A stretch of 64,000 nucleotides of DNA from Paenibacillus guangzhouensis (GTDB taxonomy: Bacteria > Bacillota > Bacilli > Paenibacillales > Paenibacillaceae), in NCBI RefSeq assembly GCF_009363075.1, contig NZ_CP045293.1, positions 5,801,501 through 5,865,500 of the forward strand, read 5' to 3'. Every line of letters begins with the position of its first letter. The stretch's first letter is position 1. Shown in pieces: positions 51,865-60,053 of the stretch. Both the position numbers and the translations under genes were made by a program. The notes beneath the pieces were generated by a model. It was not told the origin of the DNA. It ran no database searches and saw only the letters and a program-made list of their open reading frames with translations.

Positions 51865-53421
51865 TTATGAGCTGGTTGTTGCTCTTGCCTCTGCTTCTGC
51901 CTTCGCTTCAGCAGCTTGCTCTTGGTAACTCTTCATACGATCGTTCGTCATATAGAAGGTGAATAATAGGGCAAGAACGGTCGGAATCAACGCCCAGATG
52001 AACGTCTGCACGATGGAAGAAGAGAGCGCGTGCGTGATTTTATCCAGAATATCGGCAGGAATATTAGCCCGTGCTTCGGGCGATAGAATCGCACGCGGAT
52101 CCGATAGTTGATCTACGCCTTGCGGTGCTGATCCCATCCCGGCAAAGGCGGATTTCAAGCCGTCCGCGAAGTTGTTCTTCTGTACCATTCCAAAGATCGT
52201 AATCCCGATCGTCATTCCAAGTGAACGAATGAAAGCGATCGTGGAATTCGCAGAACCGCGCTGCGATGCGTCGAAATGGTGAATGGCCGCCATCCCAAGG
52301 ACGGAGAAGGAGGCGCCGAGTCCAAGCCCGGTAATAATCATATAGAAAGTAATCATACCGCGCGAGGTGTCCGTCGTAATCGTCGTGAGCAGCGCCATCC
52401 CGGTTAGGAAGATGAGCATGAAGACGACCATGACTTTACGATACCCGAATTTGACTGAAGACATGGCCCCGACCTGCGCGGAGACGGTTGTTCCGAGCAT
52501 CATCGGGAGGAGAATCATGCCAGAGTTCGTCGCCGTTCCACCGGTTACACCTTGGACGAAGATCGGGATATAGACCGCTGCCGCGATGAAGGCCGCCCCA
52601 GAGAAGAGGCCGATAATCGTGCTCGAAGCGAATAATCGATTCCTGAACATGGAGAAAGCAATGATCGGTTCTTTGGCCGTACGCTCGATGAATAGGAAGA
52701 TGATAAATAGGACAGCAAATCCAGTGAATAAGCTTAGGATGACAGTGGAATCCCACGCATAGGTGCCGCCGCCAAGCTCTAACGCGAACATTAAGCAAAT
52801 AATGGAGCCGACGAGCGTCGTAGCGCCAGCCCAGTCGATTCGCTGCTTCGAATGTTCATGCGATTCGTGATAGAAGAGCACGACCATCAGCAGCGCTACC
52901 ACACCGAGGGGCACGTTGATGAAGAAAATCCAGTGCCATGTGAACGTATCGGTGATGAATGCGCCAAGCAGCGGTCCGAAGATGCTGGATAGCCCGAAGA
53001 CAGCGCCGAACAATCCACCCATTTTACCGCGCTTCTCTGGTGGGAAGGTGTCGAACATGATGGTAAAGGCAATCGGGACGAGCGCCCCGCCGCCAATCCC
53101 TTGAATCGCGCGGTAAATGCTGAGCTGCGTGATCGTCTCGGCGGTCGCGCAGAGAATCGAGCCCGCCAGGAAGAAGATAAGTCCGAAGACGAAGAAGCGT
53201 TTGCGCCCGTACATATCGGACAATTTGCCGAAGATCGGCATGCCGGCCATCTCCGCCACCATATAGGCGGAAGTGACCCACACGAATTTATCAAGGCCTC
53301 CGAGATCGGAGACGATGGTGCCCATGGCTGTCGACACAATGGTGTTGTCCATCGACGCCATGAGAATGCTGAGCAAGAGGGCTGTGACGACAAGCCCTAG
53401 ATTACTTTTTCCTTTGACCAC
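51865..53421 (-). CDS. EmrB/QacA-type DHA2 multidrug exporter
   Basis: Fourteen-TM MFS exporter, 518 residues. Motif D1 MDNTIVSTAMGTIV, motif A GKLSDMYGRKRFF, and motif C in TM5 (GLSSIFGPLLGAFI). The C-terminal tail is Ala/Glu-rich (AAEAKAEAEARATTSS). GTG start with GTGGAGGAG 6 nt upstream. The IS3 right end lies 12 bp beyond the stop, so its native terminator may be disrupted. Substrate unknown. Confidence 0.92.
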   Translation of the reverse strand: MVKGKSNLGLVVTALLLSILMASMDNTIVSTAMGTIVSDLGGLDKFVWVTSAYMVAEMAGMPIFGKLSDMYGRKRFFVFGLIFFLAGSILCATAETITQLSIYRAIQGIGGGALVPIAFTIMFDTFPPEKRGKMGGLFGAVFGLSSIFGPLLGAFITDTFTWHWIFFINVPLGVVALLMVVLFYHESHEHSKQRIDWAGATTLVGSIICLMFALELGGGTYAWDSTVILSLFTGFAVLFIIFLFIERTAKEPIIAFSMFRNRLFASSTIIGLFSGAAFIAAAVYIPIFVQGVTGGTATNSGMILLPMMLGTTVSAQVGAMSSVKFGYRKVMVVFMLIFLTGMALLTTITTDTSRGMITFYMIITGLGLGASFSVLGMAAIHHFDASQRGSANSTIAFIRSLGMTIGITIFGMVQKNNFADGLKSAFAGMGSAPQGVDQLSDPRAILSPEARANIPADILDKITHALSSSIVQTFIWALIPTVLALLFTFYMTNDRMKSYQEQAAEAKAEAEARATTSS

Positions 53422-53472
53422 GGTTTACTCCTCCACTTAACAACAAGATTCACGGTCTCTCATGAAACCTCT

Positions 53473-54210
53473 CTATGTCTGAATGCAATGCTCCACGGCA
53501 GCGTCCGGAGCTTGCTGGTAACTGCTTCGATACTCCACTCGCTCGATGATACAGCCGCTGCCGATGGTGACGCGATTGCCGCGAACGATCTTAGCAGTCG
53601 TATTCTCCAGGTGGATATCATCGCCTTCGATGCTGTCGGTGATCAATCGGGAATCCGGTTGCGTTTTGAACATGTCGAGCAGTGATTTCAGCATGCTGGC
53701 CATCCCTTGCGGTTTGCGCACGCTAATCTGCTCGCCGCCGATTTCACGCGCAGTCGACGGCCAGAAGAGATCAAGGTCCAAACGGCCGACGTTCAAGAGG
53801 CCTTGCACTTCGAAGGCGCCCTTGCCGCGGAGATGATCGATGGCACAATCGCCATCAACGCTGATCATGCCGTAGAGCTTCACATCTTCGCCCGTCAGGT
53901 TCTGTCTGACCGCAAGTTGGCCGCCAATTTTGGCATCATTCAGGGTGATATGTCGATTTGCTTTGAGCTCACCGTGAAGATTCAAGCGGTCCGTTGTGAC
54001 ATCTCCGTTCACAGAAGTCGTCCCTGTGATCCGGGTGATTTTGGCTTCGAATGCCCCGAGCACGCTCGTATCGCCTGTGCACCGGAAGGTTTCGCAATGG
54101 ATATCGCCGGAAATCTGAACATCGCCTGTAATGCTGACATTCCGGTAATAACCGCCAGCAGCGCTGGAAGAGCCTGTAATGCGTAGATCTCGAGCAGGGT
54201 TGTTACCCAC
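53473..54210 (-). CDS. yhbF: Bactofilin-like protein YhbF (BacF)
   Basis: Polymer-forming cytoskeletal protein of 245 residues with repeated short beta-strands typical of a right-handed beta-helix (ITGDVQISGDIHCETFRCTGD, TGTTSVNGDVTTDRLNLHGE). In B. subtilis the YhbE/YhbF pair is reported to be needed for flagellar assembly. A ~60-residue insert (EQISVRKPQGMASML...FKTQPDSRL) follows the helix before a final strand IIERVEYRS. GTG start with AAGGAGG. Third gene of yhbDEF, 30 bp after yhbE. Confidence 0.9.
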   Translation of the reverse strand: MGNNPARDLRITGSSSAAGGYYRNVSITGDVQISGDIHCETFRCTGDTSVLGAFEAKITRITGTTSVNGDVTTDRLNLHGELKANRHITLNDAKIGGQLAVRQNLTGEDVKLYGMISVDGDCAIDHLRGKGAFEVQGLLNVGRLDLDLFWPSTAREIGGEQISVRKPQGMASMLKSLLDMFKTQPDSRLITDSIEGDDIHLENTTAKIVRGNRVTIGSGCIIERVEYRSSYQQAPDAAVEHCIQT

Positions 54211-54240
54211 GGTTTATTCCTCCTTGTATCAAGATATGCG

Positions 54241-54912
54241 TTAGATTTGGGTGTGATATTTGACGATGGAGCTAGGATGGATATGGAGTTCATCTTTGTA
54301 TTCGACACGCTCGATGATACAATCGGGTCCGATATTGATGCGGCCGCCACGGACGACTTTGGCCGTCGTATGTTCGAGTGAGATATAGTCCCCTTCGATG
54401 GTTGTCGCAGTGACGTGCGTGTTCATGAACGTGCCAAGCAACTTGGTCATAAATTGTGAGCCGGCATGACGAATCGTGATCTGCTCGCCGCCAATTTCCT
54501 GTGCCGAACAAGGGCCGTGCGCAGCGACCTCGATCATACCTGCGTTCAACATCCCTTGGATAACGAAGATGCCGTTTGATTCGAACCGTTCGGCTTCGCA
54601 ATCCCCATGGATCTTGAGATGCCCGTTCACTTGAAATTCTTCTCCTGTCAGTTTGCCGTTAATCGTGACTTTGCCGTCGATCCGTAGTTGATCGGCATGC
54701 GCGGCGCCTTTAATCTTCGAGATGCCATCGATGCTGGCGCGTTCCGCGCGCAGCGAGCCGTCGACTTTGCAAGTCCCGTTGCAGGCGAAATCCATACAGG
54801 TCAAGTCCCCATGGATCGTGCCCATGCCGTCGACGGTGACGCGGCGGAAGGTTCCGCCGTTGGAGCTGGCGATACCGTTAATTTGAATATCTCCGCTTGG
54901 ATAATCGTACAT
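54241..54912 (-). CDS. yhbE: Bactofilin-like protein YhbE (BacE)
   Basis: Paralogue of the neighbouring YhbF, 223 residues, with the same beta-helical repeats (GDIQINGIASSNGGTFRRVT, IHGDLTCMDFACNGTCKVDG) and the same closing IIERVEYKDE. The two share EIGGEQI(S/T)(V/I)R at equivalent places and probably copolymerise. TAGGAGG precedes the ATG, 11 nt after yhbD. Confidence 0.9.
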   Translation of the reverse strand: MYDYPSGDIQINGIASSNGGTFRRVTVDGMGTIHGDLTCMDFACNGTCKVDGSLRAERASIDGISKIKGAAHADQLRIDGKVTINGKLTGEEFQVNGHLKIHGDCEAERFESNGIFVIQGMLNAGMIEVAAHGPCSAQEIGGEQITIRHAGSQFMTKLLGTFMNTHVTATTIEGDYISLEHTTAKVVRGGRINIGPDCIIERVEYKDELHIHPSSIVKYHTQI

Positions 54913-54923
54913 AGATCTTCCTC

Positions 54924-55550
54924 CTATTTGGATAATCGTGTCTTAAGCGCTTCGATCGAGCTCGACAGCGCGATGCGTTGGACGAGCTTGGCATGGTCTT
55001 CGAGGTAGACTTCACTCCCGCCAGAGATAAGCAGGAAGGTTGCAACCCCCATCTTGCGGATGAAGATCAAGTCACAGCTCTTACCGTCGAACCTCTTATA
55101 ATGATCATTCAGGACTTGCAGCAGGATTCGGCCCTCATCGCGGTTCATCTCCCCGGTCTGCAGCATCTGTTCTAGAACATACAAGGCGATCAATCGCTCG
55201 TAAGTGAGCACTTCGGCTTCGCCGAATTGTGCGGTGAGCAGTTGCCACGATACGTCAGACACAATGTTACGCTGCTTCAAATCTGCAGCATACAAGGCCA
55301 TCTCGGATAAGTTCGGGGAGAAGAGATCGGCGAGATCATCGAGCGACGCGTTGTCTTTGAGATGAATGATTTTATCGATCCGATCCAATATCTTATCCTT
55401 GGGGAAGAAGGTCTCCTGCCCTGTGAACGTGGATTTGCGGATGAACCAATCTTCCGGGATGAGATCTTTACGTTTCCATCGATATAACTGACCATAAGAA
55501 ATGCCGGTGAGTTCCAGCAGATCCTTCTTTGAAATGAGATTGTCTTCCAT
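54924..55550 (-). CDS. yhbD: YhbD-like DUF4004 protein with MerR-type HTH
   Basis: First gene of the yhbDEF unit, 208 residues. The N-terminus (LISKKDLLELTGISYGQLYRWKRKDLIPEDWF) is a MerR-like winged HTH, and the rest matches DUF4004 of YhbD. AAGGAGGT lies 9 nt before the ATG. A long dyad repeat just upstream could be its own operator. Role in controlling the bactofilin pair is inferred from position. Confidence 0.88.
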   Translation of the reverse strand: MEDNLISKKDLLELTGISYGQLYRWKRKDLIPEDWFIRKSTFTGQETFFPKDKILDRIDKIIHLKDNASLDDLADLFSPNLSEMALYAADLKQRNIVSDVSWQLLTAQFGEAEVLTYERLIALYVLEQMLQTGEMNRDEGRILLQVLNDHYKRFDGKSCDLIFIRKMGVATFLLISGGSEVYLEDHAKLVQRIALSSSIEALKTRLSK

Positions 55551-55577
55551 CGAGTAAATACCTCCTTAGCGCACAAC

Positions 55578-55618
55578 AACGAAACAATGTTACGCACACA
55601 TCGTAACACTGTTTCGTT
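55578..55618. promoter_or_regulatory. 17-bp dyad upstream of yhbD
   Basis: AACGAAACAATGTTACG, 7-nt gap, CGTAACACTGTTTCGTT: inverted arms with a single mismatch, 28 bp upstream of the yhbD start and in the region divergent to the EEP gene. No T-run follows, so an operator or RNA structure is more likely than a terminator. Confidence 0.6.
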
Positions 55619-55739
55619 AATGATGCAAGAGGCAGGCTTGAACTTTTTGGTGAGGAGGCATACAGTAACAATATTGGAAATGATTTAAGCTTAGAAGAAT
55701 GATTTTTGTATCCAAAGTATATGAATGAGGTGGAGAAGC

Positions 55740-56612
55740 ATGAAGGAACAAGCGTTGTTGCATGAGATGAGATGTATGTCGTTCAATATCCGTAATGCGT
55801 ATGGGGATCAAGATGAGAATGCCTGGTCGACGCGCGCAGAGATGGTGGCCGGGATGATTCGTTTCCATCGCCCGGACATTGCAGGCTTGCAGGAAGTATT
55901 GCTGAACCAGCTGGAAGATATGGAGCGGATGCTCCCGGAATACGGCTTCGTCGGCGTTGGGCGAGACGATGGGGACAAGAAGGGGGAGTTCGTTAATGTC
56001 ATGTATCGGAAGCAGCGATTCGAGCTCCTCGCGAGTGGGTCCTTCTGGTTGTCCGAACAGCCGGAGCAGCCGGGGTCCATGGGATGGGACGCAGCTTGTT
56101 CACGCGTGACGACGTGGGCGAAATTCCGCGATCGTCTGGACGGCACCGAATTTCTACATATGAATACGCATTTTGATCATATTGGCGTCGTGGCCGTGAG
56201 GGAGAGCGCTCATCTGCTTGGTAAGCGGGCTGCTGGCCTTGCGGGAGGGATCCCGGTCGTCCTAACGGGTGACTTTAACTGCACGAACACGACCGAGCCT
56301 TATCGCATCCTAACCGATGTGGAGGGGCCGGTGCCATTGCGCGATGCTTCGGCCGTCGCAGCGTACAACCATTTTGGGCCGGACTTCACGTTCCACGGGT
56401 TCGATCGGAAGGAGCTGGCGAAGCAGATGTTCCCACGGGAATACCAAGCTGAGACAGCAGGGCTGGAGGCGGATTCGCCGATTGATTTTATTTTCGTCAG
56501 CGATCAGGTGTCGGTGCAGGCGTTCGGCATTCTAGCGGATCATCGGGCAGGGAAATTCCCTTCGGACCATTTACCGATCGTGGCGGATATCGCTTGGCCC
56601 GTCGAGGCATAA
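55740..56612 (+). CDS. Endonuclease/exonuclease/phosphatase family hydrolase
   Basis: Metal-dependent phosphodiesterase/phosphatase of 290 residues, no signal peptide. EEP-fold motifs in order: MSFNIRNAYGDQDENAW, IAGLQEVL (metal Glu), HMNTHFDHIG (His), LTGDFNCT (Asp/Asn) and SDHLPIVADI (terminal catalytic His). Substrate may be nucleic acid, a phospholipid headgroup or a sugar phosphate. Start: GGAG 4 nt before ATG 55740; the frame extends to 55725. Confidence 0.88.
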   Translation: MKEQALLHEMRCMSFNIRNAYGDQDENAWSTRAEMVAGMIRFHRPDIAGLQEVLLNQLEDMERMLPEYGFVGVGRDDGDKKGEFVNVMYRKQRFELLASGSFWLSEQPEQPGSMGWDAACSRVTTWAKFRDRLDGTEFLHMNTHFDHIGVVAVRESAHLLGKRAAGLAGGIPVVLTGDFNCTNTTEPYRILTDVEGPVPLRDASAVAAYNHFGPDFTFHGFDRKELAKQMFPREYQAETAGLEADSPIDFIFVSDQVSVQAFGILADHRAGKFPSDHLPIVADIAWPVEA

Positions 56613-56654
56613 TCTACGCATAGGCATAGGTGTTACAGAAATGGAGGGGTTCGC

Positions 56655-57326
56655 ATGATGTTGCAATTCGAATTTCTACTCCGTCTCATCATCGCGGGGA
56701 TATGCGGTGTATTGATTGGTTATGAACGTAAGAGTCGTATGAAAGAGGCTGGTGTTCGGACGCATTTCGTCGTCGCGGTAGGTGCCTCGCTCATGATGGT
56801 CGTATCGAAATACGGTTTCGATGATATCTTGGGCAAGGACGGCGTGGGACTTGATCCATCGCGGATTGCAGCGCAAGTCGTCAGCGGGGTCTCGTTCTTG
56901 GGGGCAGGCATGATCTTCTTGCAGCGCCAGACGGTCAAAGGGCTCACGACCGCGGCGGGTGTATGGACGACGGCGGGCATTGGGCTTGCGCTTGGCTCCG
57001 GACTCTATACGATTGGGGTCGGCGTGACGCTGCTCATTCTGGTGGGGCAGAAAATGTTGCATCGCCAGTTCCGCTGGTTGTCTGCGCCGAAGTCGGAGCA
57101 GCTCATCCTCCGGATCGAGAATGAACCTGATATGATGGGAGCCATCCAGCGGACGTTATTATCGAGGAATATTTCCATCTTGAACTTCCATGCCGAGAAG
57201 ATGGATAAGGACGAATCCGAGATCGAGTTGTCCATGCTCGTGAAGCTGCCGGGATCTTACCCTGCGGCAGAGCTGCTCTCGTTGATCCAGGAAATTCAAG
57301 GCGTGAAAGCGGTAGAAATGCAGTAA
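56655..57326 (+). CDS. MgtC/SapB-family membrane protein
   Basis: Membrane protein of 223 residues. The N-terminal MgtC domain has 4-5 TM segments (LRLIIAGICGVLIGYERK, GVRTHFVVAVGASLMM, VSGVSFLGAGMIF, VKGLTTAAGVWTTAGIGLA), all family signatures. The C-terminal ~80 residues form an ACT-like domain (LILRIENEPDMMGAIQRTLL). Associated with Mg2+ limitation and stress in other bacteria. ATG 56658 is an alternative start. Confidence 0.92.
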   Translation: MMLQFEFLLRLIIAGICGVLIGYERKSRMKEAGVRTHFVVAVGASLMMVVSKYGFDDILGKDGVGLDPSRIAAQVVSGVSFLGAGMIFLQRQTVKGLTTAAGVWTTAGIGLALGSGLYTIGVGVTLLILVGQKMLHRQFRWLSAPKSEQLILRIENEPDMMGAIQRTLLSRNISILNFHAEKMDKDESEIELSMLVKLPGSYPAAELLSLIQEIQGVKAVEMQ

Positions 57327-57360
57327 TCAAAAGATAGGGTTGGCTTGTTGCGAGAATAGA

Positions 57361-57393
57361 ATAACCCGCACCTCATGCGTAGGTGCGGGTTAT
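57361..57393. terminator. Hairpin between mgtC and VOC genes
   Basis: Perfect 13-bp stem ATAACCCGCACCT / AGGTGCGGGTTAT, loop CATGCGT. T-runs are short on both sides, but position suits both converging genes. Confidence 0.7.
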
Positions 57394-57419
57394 TTGACGT
57401 TCTGCTCGATTTGAATCGG

Positions 57420-57809
57420 TTATTTGACGATCTGCCACGTGACGCCGAATTTGTCTACGACTTCGCCGTAATAACCCCAAGGCTGAAGATCGAACGGGTA
57501 CTTGACCGCACCGCCCTCGCTGAGATTCGCATAGGCTGTCCGGGCTTCAGATTCATTATCGTAACTTAGCGCTAGGACGATATGGCGGCTTCCGGATACA
57601 GGCTCGAAAGCGTCGGACAAGAATAACGTATTGGTTCCGGCAACCGTCAGAACCATATGCATCACTTTATCTTTCACTGCCTCCGGTGTATTCGGCATCT
57701 GGCCGAACGTCATGACGGATTGGACCTCTCCGCCTAATGCCTGCTTATAGAATTCTGCCTGCGTTCTTGCATCCTTTGACATGATATAAGGGTTTAATTG
57801 TGCTCCCAT
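57420..57809 (-). CDS. VOC-family protein, PhnB/YjdN-like
   Basis: Small glyoxalase-fold protein of 129 residues (MGAQLNPYIMSKDARTQAEFYKQALGG, then HMVLTVAGTNTLFLSD, ending WGYYGEVVDKFGVTWQIVK). Matches the PhnB-like branch, whose members have no fixed activity. AAAGG lies 10 nt before the ATG. An 18-bp block containing its last codons and stop is repeated 30 bp downstream. Confidence 0.88.
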   Translation of the reverse strand: MGAQLNPYIMSKDARTQAEFYKQALGGEVQSVMTFGQMPNTPEAVKDKVMHMVLTVAGTNTLFLSDAFEPVSGSRHIVLALSYDNESEARTAYANLSEGGAVKYPFDLQPWGYYGEVVDKFGVTWQIVK

Positions 57810-57989
57810 GGTTCAACAACCTTTCTTATTTCGTTTTTGTAATTTCAGTTTCTATACAAACGACGAATGGGAGTTAACGAAATCGACAGCTTCCCGAAAT
57901 GTTTTTTTCTTTTTCTCGCATATCCACTGTAATGGCGATGGTAGATAGACTTTTGGGCGTAGGTGAATGAGTTTTCTGGAAAAAAGTGT

Positions 57990-58018
57990 TTGACAAAAGA
58001 GTTATTCACTTATATAGT
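57990..58018 (+). promoter_or_regulatory. Sigma-A promoter of the GntR-ABC operon
   Basis: TTGACA, 17-bp spacer, TATAGT. Just downstream, TTAC-ATGA-GTAA (58022-58033 region) is a small dyad that could be the GntR site. The rest of 57810-58057 shows no gene. Confidence 0.75.
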
Positions 58019-58057
58019 TAGTTACATGAGTAATGAACCAACTTGGTGGTGATAAAA

Positions 58058-58426
58058 ATGATGTCCATGGATGACAGTCGTCCGATTTTTATGCAGATCG
58101 CAGAACGGATCGAGGATGACATTATCGAAGCAAGATTGCCCGAAGAGTCGCAGGTGCCGTCAACGAACCAATTCGCTACGTTCTACCAGATCAACCCAGC
58201 TACGGCTGCGAAGGGCGTCAATCTGCTAGTCGATCAAGGTATTCTATACAAAAAGCGAGGGATCGGGATGTTCGTATCAACAGGCGCACGCGCGATACTA
58301 GTGGAGAAACGAAAAGATCAATTCTATGAACAATATGTCGTTGCCATGGTGCGAGAAGCGGAGAAGCTCGGCATCACGAACGATCAGTTGGCAGAGATGA
58401 TTCGTACAGGGAGGAAAGGATCATGA
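58058..58426 (+). CDS. GntR-family regulator, YtrA type
   Basis: Short regulator of 122 residues: winged HTH (PIFMQIAERIEDDIIEARLPEESQVPSTNQFATFYQINPATAAKGVN region) and a short dimerisation tail, as in YtrA. Members sense cell-wall-active compounds and repress the ABC genes they precede. ATG 58058 or 58061, with GGTGGTGAT upstream. ATGA overlap with the ABC ATPase gene. Confidence 0.9.
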   Translation: MMSMDDSRPIFMQIAERIEDDIIEARLPEESQVPSTNQFATFYQINPATAAKGVNLLVDQGILYKKRGIGMFVSTGARAILVEKRKDQFYEQYVVAMVREAEKLGITNDQLAEMIRTGRKGS

Positions 58427-59313
58427 GTCGTGTCGTTGAAGTAAAGGGATTAACGAAGGTTTACGGAAATTTCGAAGCGGTCAAGGATGTCACGTTCACG
58501 CTAGAAGAGAACAAAATCTACGGCCTGCTCGGGCGGAACGGCGCCGGTAAGACGACGATCATGCATATGATTACGGCACAGCAGTTCAAGACGAGCGGTG
58601 AGCTTAAGGTGTTCGGCGAAGAGCCCTATGAGAATAATCGGGTGTTAAGCCAAGTCTGCTTCATTAAAGAGAGTCAGAAGTACCCAGATAATTACCGTGT
58701 CATCGATGTGTTGGAAGTGGCGTCCATGTTCTTCCCGAATTGGGATCAGGCCTTTGCACATGAACTGATCGAAACGTTCCGTCTGCCGCTCAAGCGGCGG
58801 GTGAAGAAGCTGTCTCGCGGTATGCTGTCTGCGGTTGGGATCATTGTAGGACTCGCGAGCCGTGCACCGCTTACGTTCTTCGATGAGCCTTACTTAGGAC
58901 TCGATGCCGTTGCACGGGAGCTATTCTATAATCAATTAATTCAAGATTATGCGGCATATCCACGTACCGTGGTATTGTCTACACACTTGATCGACGAAGT
59001 CAGCCAACTGCTGGAACATGTGATGGTGATTGATCAAGGAAAGCTCATATTGAATGAGGACACTGAGGTATTGCGCGGGCAGGCCATCTCTGTCGCGGGA
59101 ACAACTGCACAAGTTGAGGAGTTCGTGAAAGGAAGAAAAGTGATTCACCGCGAACCGTTCGGCGGACTGCTTACGGCAACCGTGATGGGAGCCGGAAGCA
59201 CAGGGGACCGCAAACGGGCAGAATCGCTTGGATTAACCATTACGCCTGTATCGCTGCAGCAGCTCATCGTTTATTTAACAGGCGGATCGGTAAGAAAGGC
59301 TGGTGAGGCATAA
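58423..59313 (+). CDS. ABC transporter ATPase, YtrB-like
   Basis: Cytosolic ATPase of 296 residues. Walker A GRNGAGKTT, Walker B LTFFDEPYLGLD, H-loop LSTHLIDEV. The signature is LSRGM in place of LSGGQ, a deviation common in this exporter subfamily. It starts in the GntR stop and its own stop overlaps the permease start (TAATG), so the three genes form one operon. Confidence 0.93.
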   Translation: MSRVVEVKGLTKVYGNFEAVKDVTFTLEENKIYGLLGRNGAGKTTIMHMITAQQFKTSGELKVFGEEPYENNRVLSQVCFIKESQKYPDNYRVIDVLEVASMFFPNWDQAFAHELIETFRLPLKRRVKKLSRGMLSAVGIIVGLASRAPLTFFDEPYLGLDAVARELFYNQLIQDYAAYPRTVVLSTHLIDEVSQLLEHVMVIDQGKLILNEDTEVLRGQAISVAGTTAQVEEFVKGRKVIHREPFGGLLTATVMGAGSTGDRKRAESLGLTITPVSLQQLIVYLTGGSVRKAGEA

Positions 59314-59999
59314 TGAATCGTTCGATAGGTGTAATGAAAATGCATCTTCGTGATAAACTTGGCTACTTGTATTTACCATGGATCATATGTCTGGGTTCCT
59401 TCTCAGTTAATTTACTCATTGGTGGCTTGATCCAAGAGGAGAAGGGCTTCTACTCCGGTGGGTTGATGTCGATCTTTGTTTATATGCTAGTCGCGGGGAT
59501 TGTTGTGGTACCGCAGACGATTCCATTCGCGCTCGGACTTGGGGTGCGGAGATCGGATTATTTCACCGGCACAGCGAGTACCTTAACTCTACTAAGCTTC
59601 GTCTTCTCCATTGGACTGTCATTGCTCTCCTGGATCGAGGCGGCCACATCCGGCTGGGGCGTGAACTTGGGATTTTTCCACCTGCCTTATCTATACGGGG
59701 GAAGCTACTTGCAACAGTTCCTTGTGTTCTTCTTGATCATGCTCATGTTGAGCTTATGGGGGCTCATCATTGCATGTTACCATCGCCGATTCGGGAAAGC
59801 AGGAACGTTCACGTTGTTTATCGCACTTTTCTTGCTTGGCAGCCTATTCTCCTTCTATATGACGTATATGGGAGATTGGATGGCGGTGTTTCAATGGTTC
59901 GCGGACAAAACAGCAATGGACCTAGCGCTGCTTAGCATCCCGTTCTCCGTTCTCTTTGCTGCCCTGTCGTATTTGTTCCTACGTCGTTCAACTGTATAA
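59313..59999 (+). CDS. ABC transporter membrane subunit
   Basis: Hydrophobic protein of 228 residues with six likely TM segments (YLPWIICLGSFSVNLLIGG, MSIFVYMLVAGIVVVPQ, STLTLLSFVFSIGLSLL and three more). No strong family signature is visible; position and overlap make it the membrane partner of the YtrB-like ATPase. Expected role: export or sensing of a cell-envelope-active compound. Confidence 0.8.
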   Translation: MNRSIGVMKMHLRDKLGYLYLPWIICLGSFSVNLLIGGLIQEEKGFYSGGLMSIFVYMLVAGIVVVPQTIPFALGLGVRRSDYFTGTASTLTLLSFVFSIGLSLLSWIEAATSGWGVNLGFFHLPYLYGGSYLQQFLVFFLIMLMLSLWGLIIACYHRRFGKAGTFTLFIALFLLGSLFSFYMTYMGDWMAVFQWFADKTAMDLALLSIPFSVLFAALSYLFLRRSTV

Positions 60000-60015
60000 C
60001 TACGGTGTCGAGCGT

Positions 60016-60048
60016 AAAAAGACCGCCTTCTTGGAAGGCGGTCTTTTG
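60016..60048. terminator. Bidirectional terminator
   Basis: AAAAGACCGCCTT / AAGGCGGTCTTTT stem with a 4-5-nt loop, A-/T-runs on both sides, between the converging ABC operon and MFS gene. Confidence 0.92.
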
Positions 60049-60053
60049 TCTGT

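Noticed and set aside
55578-55618. The yhbD dyad as a Rho-independent terminator
   Set aside because: Low GC in the outer arm, no T-run on either side, and it lies between divergent promoters, not behind a gene end.
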